A stretch of DNA of 58,144 nt, taken from the NCBI GenBank assembly GCA_964538405.1, contig CAZIET010000001.1, positions 1 to 58,144 on the forward strand, read 5' to 3'. Shown piece after piece: positions 56,295 through 58,144 of the stretch. Below the pieces are notes generated by a model. The model did no database searches. It was not told the DNA's origin and was given only the letters and a program-made list of their open reading frames with translations. Position numbers and translations under genes: made by a program. Every line of letters begins with the position of its first letter. Positions within the stretch are counted from its first letter, which is position 1. This DNA comes from JAGVWT01 sp964538405 (GTDB lineage Archaea; Nanobdellota; Nanobdellia; Pacearchaeales; GW2011-AR1).

Positions 56295-56527
56295 TTACCA
56301 TTCACATTCTAGTTCACGTTGTAGTTCAGGAGAAAGTTGCCTTCTTATATCATTTCCAAGCCCATTGTAGCCATTGGTACGCGTGCCTTGAGATGAAATC
56401 CTTTTCTATCTTGGTAAAAAGCATTGTAATCGCCCTCTGCTGAAAAATAAGAAAATTTTACGTGGCCTTCTGCAACATCAACTGTCAGAAACTCGCCATC
56501 TTTTTGGGTTGCATATCTCTCCCTCAT
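56295..56527 (-). pseudogene. Frameshifted orphan gene
   Basis: The frame from ATG 56527 gives 60 residues (MRERYATQKDGEFLTVDVAE...) and stops at 56345. One extra base in the A run (TTTT on plus at 56402-56405) would shift the frame to one that ends at 56295 with a convincing tail: TNGYNGLGNDIRRQLSPELQ then RELECEW. The original 3' part (PMATMGLEMI) looks unlike protein by comparison. Either a sequencing or assembly error in the homopolymer, a true mutation, or programmed slippage explains it. The gene has no recognised function. Confidence 0.5.
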
Positions 56528-56570
56528 TACAACATTTGTCAAATTTTGTTTTTAAGGATTTCTATGATAA

Positions 56571-56659
56571 AGCCTGTGCGGAGTGCTGACCTCCGGACCT
56601 CGACATCTTTGGACTATAATAGATACCAATGTCGCGCTCTTCCGCTGAGCTACACAGGC
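56571..56659 (-). tRNA. tRNA-Thr (GGT) with 17-nt intron
   Basis: Acceptor GCCTGTG/CACAGGC, D stem GCTC/GAGC, anticodon stem CGACA/TGTCG, T stem CGGAG/CTCCG and discriminator T (usual for archaeal tRNA-Thr) are all present. The bulge-helix-bulge is perfect: TTGG pairs with CCAA, with bulges TAT and AGA, giving an intron at 56607-56623 (37/38 site) and anticodon GGT. The T loop reads GTCAGCA in place of TTCRANY: position 54 is G and position 58 is G. Confidence 0.92.
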
Positions 56660-56703
56660 CTACGGCTAAGTAATAATTATGATTTAAAAGAATTTGTAAA
56701 GAA

Positions 56704-56958
56704 TTACTTCTTGAACCACTTCATGAAAACCAGAACTAAATAAGCAACCAAGAAAGCAACTGCAATGAATCCAGTTATTATGGAAATGACCCAGAAAACA
56801 TTCACAATCAACTCATTTTCCACCCAGTTGTAAATTCCAAGAGAGATGGCAAAAATAAGTCCAAAGGAAATCATATTCTTCAGGGCAAGATGAACCTTAT
56901 TCGCTGTTGGCACAACTTTTGAGACCGAAGCTCTTTTCACCCTTTTCTTTCTAGCCAT
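56704..56958 (-). CDS. Small two-helix membrane protein
   Basis: This 84-residue protein has a basic start (MARKKRVKRASVSKV) and two membrane helices (MISFGLIFAISLGIYNW and VFWVISIITGFIAVAFLVAYLVLVF). The function is unknown. It lies between tRNA-Thr and the LOG-like gene. Confidence 0.62.
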   Translation of the reverse strand: MARKKRVKRASVSKVVPTANKVHLALKNMISFGLIFAISLGIYNWVENELIVNVFWVISIITGFIAVAFLVAYLVLVFMKWFKK

Positions 56959-56998
56959 GCAGTATAAATGAAAAAAGAGTTTTTAAAAGTTTGTAGAA

Positions 56999-57595
56999 TC
57001 AAGCGAACTGTCTAGAGTCGCATACATTAACCAACTTTTCAATCAGCGAAGCAGGATTGCTATCCAAAACAATTTGTGACTTACTTGATTTACCTGCATC
57101 TCTTAAAAGAACTTTGATGGCTTCTGTTGTAATCCCCCCACTTCCTTCTAATATACCAATGCTTTTTCCCATGTCATATAAAAGAGTAAATTCATTCATT
57201 GTACCAATTCTTCCGCCAACAATTATTCCAGCATTTGCACGCCAGACCGAAAGCACATTACGCAGCTTTTTACACATTTGTTGATTTGCCAATATAAAAG
57301 GACGATCTCTATTAGAAAGATATGTCGGCATATAAATTATATTTGAAAATCCTTCTATAGGAAATTTATAACTTCTTATATGTTCATCTTCGTTTGTAGC
57401 AGGAGAATAACCAAGAACTTCCCCACCTAGTTCATTTGCACCCCGAACTGCTTCATAAGGTAACCCCATGCCTGCACCAGTAACTAAAAGCAAACCTCTT
57501 GTAGCTATTTCTCTCCCTACCTCTCTCGCCTGTTCAATCACTCTTGTATCATCAGAACTTGCAGAACCAAAAACACCAATACTTTCAACTTTCAT
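56999..57595 (-). CDS. LOG-like Rossmann-fold protein
   Basis: This 198-residue protein begins ESIGVFGSAS, has LLVTGAGMGLPYEAVRGANE (nucleotide-binding Gly-rich loop) and the VGGRIGTMNEFTLLYD block that replaces the PGGxGTxxE signature of LOG/lysine decarboxylase-like proteins. LOG enzymes release bases from nucleotides; the altered signature makes the exact reaction uncertain. It is divergent from pyrC. Confidence 0.78.
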   Translation of the reverse strand: MKVESIGVFGSASSDDTRVIEQAREVGREIATRGLLLVTGAGMGLPYEAVRGANELGGEVLGYSPATNEDEHIRSYKFPIEGFSNIIYMPTYLSNRDRPFILANQQMCKKLRNVLSVWRANAGIIVGGRIGTMNEFTLLYDMGKSIGILEGSGGITTEAIKVLLRDAGKSSKSQIVLDSNPASLIEKLVNVCDSRQFA

Positions 57596-57650
57596 AAACT
57601 TTATCTATAAAACTCCTTTATAACCTTTTATATAAAAAGAAATAACAATT

Positions 57651-57658
57651 CTTATAAG
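57651..57658 (+). promoter_or_regulatory. TATA box of pyrC
   Basis: CTTATAAG lies 22-29 nt upstream of the ATG at 57680. Other TATA-like stretches lie close by (57628-57640), so the exact site is uncertain. Confidence 0.45.
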
Positions 57659-57679
57659 CCCAAATAAATAATTCTTATA

Positions 57680-58144
57680 ATGTACATTGATCCGCACGTT
57701 CATTTGAGGGATTTTAACCAAAAGCACAAAGAGACGGTGAAACATGGTTTGGAAGTTGCAAGAGATTCTGGGGTTGATGCAGTCTTTGAAATGCCGAACA
57801 CCGATCCTCCAATCATGACAAGAGAGATTGTAGTTGAAAGGTTAAAGCTTGTTGAACAGGCAAATGTTCCTGAAGTCTTCTATGGCTTGTACATGGGATT
57901 GACAGCTGATGAAAATCAAATAAGAGAAGCAGTGAAAATCCACAATGAACTCTTTCCAAAAGTAATCGGAATGAAACTGTACGCAGGGCACTCAGTTGGA
58001 AACCTCGGGGTTGTTACAGTTGAAAACCAGAAAAAAGTTTACAGGATTCTTGGAGAGGAAAACTATAAGGGGGTTTTGGCCGTGCATTCAGAAAAGGAAT
58101 TGGAGATAGAATCTGAAAAATGGAATCCTGTTATTCCAATAAGC
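57680..58144 (+). CDS. pyrC: Dihydroorotase, N-terminal part (runs off the window)
   Basis: The first 155 residues of a cyclic amidohydrolase are present: DPHVHLRDF with the metal ligands H-x-H, FEMPNTDPPIMT with the substrate-binding Asn, KVIGMKLYAGHSVGNLG in which K is the candidate carbamylated Lys, and VLAVHSEKE with a further metal His. Dihydroorotase closes carbamoyl aspartate to dihydroorotate in pyrimidine synthesis. The 3' end lies beyond the window. Confidence 0.92.
   Translation, partial: MYIDPHVHLRDFNQKHKETVKHGLEVARDSGVDAVFEMPNTDPPIMTREIVVERLKLVEQANVPEVFYGLYMGLTADENQIREAVKIHNELFPKVIGMKLYAGHSVGNLGVVTVENQKKVYRILGEENYKGVLAVHSEKELEIESEKWNPVIPIS

Noticed and set aside
56268..56369. 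A 33-codon plus-strand frame (MEFYKAMEGYHSH...)
   Set aside because: It lies opposite the frameshifted minus-strand gene, whose repaired frame explains the composition; Ser/His/Cys content looks like antisense of coding sequence.
1..58144. CRISPR arrays, insertion sequences, rRNA genes
   Set aside because: No regularly spaced repeats, transposase motifs or rRNA-like sequence were seen on either strand.

Overview
The window is a piece of an AT-rich archaeal chromosome. Archaeal markers are an archaeal RNA polymerase operon (rpoH-rpoB-rpoA-nusA), the RNase P protein Rpp30, archaeal-type ThrRS and PheRS, a DUF357 protein, TATA boxes about 26 nt before start codons, and tRNA introns with bulge-helix-bulge junctions. 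Small genes, dense packing, Cys-rich and Ser/Gly-rich surface proteins and many orphan genes suggest a DPANN lineage (Woesearchaeota/Pacearchaeota-like). That placement is inference. Two runs of ten N (14672-14681 and 26922-26931) are assembly gaps, so order across them is only as good as the scaffolding.

Layout. 0-4.6 kb: two dCTP deaminase/dUTPase-family proteins, a multidomain thymidylate synthase, and thioredoxin. 4.7-13.3 kb: tRNA-Lys, the RNA polymerase operon with undivided rpoB and undivided rpoA, nusA, a membrane protein, an intron-containing tRNA, a tiny antitoxin-like gene and tRNA-Glu. 13.3-19.1 kb: an accessory island beside tRNA-Glu. It holds a toxin/DUF2283 pair, a DNA-glycosylase-like gene cut by a gap, a 525-residue unknown winged-helix protein, a tight three-gene operon (winged-helix protein, DUF6602-type PD-(D/E)XK protein, unknown) with a palindrome over its first start codon, and a second PD-(D/E)XK nuclease. 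19.1-31.5 kb: elp3, a ProX-like editing hydrolase, hicBA, a surface protein, a Nudix-like protein, a Trm9-like methyltransferase, patatin, GT2, an M23-like surface protein, thrS, and trpS coupled to a relE toxin whose putative antitoxin lies convergently on the other strand.

31.5-47 kb: a membrane receptor with a degenerate nucleotide-cyclase-like domain, htpX and lemA, a phosphate block (DUF47 plus PiT), ppsA, two paralogous orphan genes flanking a coiled-coil gene and a lone secretion-ATPase N-domain, and surface and small membrane proteins. 47-58 kb: pyrG-pyrH, a SemiSWEET-like protein, rpp30, a six-gene pheS...pheT operon enclosing four small genes, a frameshifted orphan, tRNA-Thr with an intron, a LOG-like protein and the start of pyrC.

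How the genes work together. Pyrimidine supply recurs: pyrC, pyrH, pyrG, dCTP deaminase-family proteins, thyA and a MazG-like protein. Translation (ThrRS, TrpRS, PheRS, ProX, Elp3, tRNAs) and transcription (RNAP, NusA) are the other main themes. The best candidates for something undescribed are the 14.0-18.5 kb island, the trpS-relE arrangement with an opposite-strand antitoxin, and the coiled-coil/ATPase-N-domain pair at 42-43 kb.
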